Source: Gammaproteobacteria bacterium (lineage in GTDB: Bacteria; Pseudomonadota; Gammaproteobacteria; Poriferisulfidales; Poriferisulfidaceae). Taken from it: a stretch of 6,816 nucleotides of DNA. Location of the stretch: NCBI GenBank assembly GCA_007571105.1, contig RKRZ01000078.1:1-6816 (forward strand), read 5' to 3'. Positions 6,072-6,816 of this stretch are shown here, in pieces. Made by a program: the position numbers and the translations under genes. Every line of letters starts with the position of its first letter. Position 1 is the first letter of the stretch. Under the pieces are notes generated by a model. That model worked only from the letters and a program-made list of their open reading frames with translations. It had not been told where the DNA came from and did no database searches.

Positions 6072-6747
6072 CGATGCCCTCCAACAACCCAAAAATCCTC
6101 AGCAATTCGGCCTCTCGGGCCTCATCGAGCCAAGTCCCGAAGCTGCAACGCCAGAGCGGGACATCCTGCAGAGAAGCCTGAAGCATTTCACTATTGCCGA
6201 CCTCTTCACACTCAGAATTGCACTGATTCAGCAAAACGCCTCCCAACCGGCAATTCGGCGTCTGCCGGATCGCCTCGCACGTCAGTAGCGTGTGGTTGAC
6301 CGCACCGAGTCGGTCCGCAGCCACCACCAAGATCGGCAAACCCAGTGCACTCGCCAGATCCCGGACTTCACCATCGCACGCCAATGGCACACGCCATCCC
6401 CCGGCGCCCTCCACCACCCGAAGATCGGGTCCTCCACAGAATTCAACCAACTCCCGGAGTCGAATGTCCACCCCTTCGCGCCGGGCCGCCAACGCTGGCG
6501 CCAAAGGCGCATCCAGACTAAAACGGGTGATGGATTCGATTGAATCCAATGCCGCCGCCATGCGCAAAACCTCGGCATCTCGCGCCGCTCCCAAACCGGC
6601 GCAGCCGGATTCCACCGGCTTGAGCGGATGCGGTCTCAGGCCGCGTCGTCGCAACCCTTCAAGTAATCGGGATGCCACCCAGGTTTTGCCCACACCGGTA
6701 TCCGCTCCGGTAATAAAAATTCCGCAAGGAGACTGAAAAGCGGGCAT
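6049..6747 (-). CDS. bioD: ATP-dependent dethiobiotin synthetase
   Basis: Closes the ureido ring of dethiobiotin from 7,8-diaminopelargonate, CO2 and ATP, the penultimate step of biotin synthesis, in the cytoplasm. The product is 232 residues, a usual length. P-loop GADTGVGKT lies at 14-22 (Lys21, Thr22); KPVESG at 43-48 with Lys43 for substrate carbamate formation; Asp57 is a likely Mg ligand; APLAPALAARREG at 80-92; VEGAGG at 112-117 with metal-binding Glu113; GAVNHTLLT follows in the second half. The ATG is the only start giving a normal N-terminus ahead of IFITG. No strong Shine-Dalgarno is seen. No other biotin gene is in the window; it is instead paired with mutM, whose start lies inside its last codons. 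Confidence 0.96.
   Translation of the reverse strand: MPAFQSPCGIFITGADTGVGKTWVASRLLEGLRRRGLRPHPLKPVESGCAGLGAARDAEVLRMAAALDSIESITRFSLDAPLAPALAARREGVDIRLRELVEFCGGPDLRVVEGAGGWRVPLACDGEVRDLASALGLPILVVAADRLGAVNHTLLTCEAIRQTPNCRLGGVLLNQCNSECEEVGNSEMLQASLQDVPLWRCSFGTWLDEAREAELLRIFGLLEGIGAGVAGS
6078..6082 (-). promoter_or_regulatory. Shine-Dalgarno of mutM inside bioD
   Basis: On the - strand this reads GGAGG, 6 bases before the GTG at 6071. It is the strongest ribosome binding site I found in the window. It fixes the mutM start and shows that mutM is translated from a transcript running through bioD. Confidence 0.8.
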
Positions 6748-6816
6748 AATAGACTGGACTTGGGATATGCCAGTTTAAACATAATTTTCACATGGAAGAA
6801 TCCGGTAGTATTCTGC
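6748..6816. other. AT-rich upstream region of bioD
   Basis: 69 bases to the right edge, most AT-rich around 6773-6790, including the 8-base palindrome GTTTAAAC at 6773-6780. It should hold the bioD-mutM promoter, but I found no pair of -35 and -10 boxes on the - strand with good spacing. No pair of half-sites resembling the biotin repressor operator is visible. Confidence 0.4.
6792..6816 (+). CDS. Possible start of a divergent gene (runs off the right edge)
   Basis: ATG at 6792 opens a frame reading MEESGSIL to the edge; the nearest upstream in-frame stop is TAG at 6750. The AT-rich upstream sequence would suit a divergent promoter, but no Shine-Dalgarno is visible and eight codons are too few to identify a product. 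It may equally be chance. Confidence 0.2.

Noticed and set aside
6090..6092. ATG 6092 as the mutM start
   Set aside because: MutM needs Pro directly after the initiator as its catalytic N-terminus. The GTG at 6071 provides this and has a good Shine-Dalgarno.
6290..6736. 148-residue ORF antisense to bioD
   Set aside because: Low-complexity Ser/Pro/Arg/Ala composition, fully opposite a confident bioD.
6773..6780. Biotin repressor (BirA) operator upstream of bioD
   Set aside because: GTTTAAAC is a lone palindrome; the expected pair of spaced half-sites is not visible.

Overview
This window looks like ordinary chromosomal DNA from a Gram-negative bacterium, most likely a gammaproteobacterium of moderately high GC content. 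The reasons are an outer-membrane autotransporter, a set of housekeeping proteins very close in motif and length to the E. coli and Pseudomonas versions (CoaD, Ggt, MutM, BioD), and a coaD / ggt / mutM neighbourhood that recalls the one in Pseudomonas. The genus cannot be fixed from this sequence alone. I see no mobile element, tRNA, rRNA or CRISPR array.

Left part (1-2825, + strand): the 3' portion of a large autotransporter gene whose start lies outside the window. It encodes twelve full 29-residue passenger repeats plus worn copies at the edges, a non-repeated stem with the only two cysteines, a proline-rich linker, and a C-terminal beta-barrel ending in Phe. This is the accessory, fast-evolving part of the window.

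Gap (2826-3140): 315 bases without a confident gene. It holds a run of short potential hairpins, two weak overlapping small ORFs, and an extended -10 promoter for coaD overlapped by a 6-base dyad.

Middle (3141-5265, + strand): coaD (phosphopantetheine adenylyltransferase, coenzyme A synthesis) and ggt (periplasmic gamma-glutamyltransferase, glutathione breakdown) overlap by 8 bases and are probably co-transcribed. The two jobs meet loosely in thiol and cofactor metabolism: CoaD makes a CoA precursor, while Ggt releases cysteinylglycine that can be recycled to cysteine, a CoA building block. This link is inference.

Right part (5256-6747, - strand): bioD (dethiobiotin synthase) and mutM (8-oxoguanine DNA glycosylase) overlap by 23 bases and are probably one transcript. 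mutM has a clear Shine-Dalgarno inside bioD and starts with GTG. The two operons converge and share their last 10 bases, a perfect palindrome that supplies both TGA stops. The final 69 bases are an AT-rich upstream region of bioD with a possible divergent gene start.

I found no convincing previously undescribed system. The items most worth a second look are the autotransporter repeat array, the hairpin cluster upstream of coaD, and the shared-stop palindrome.
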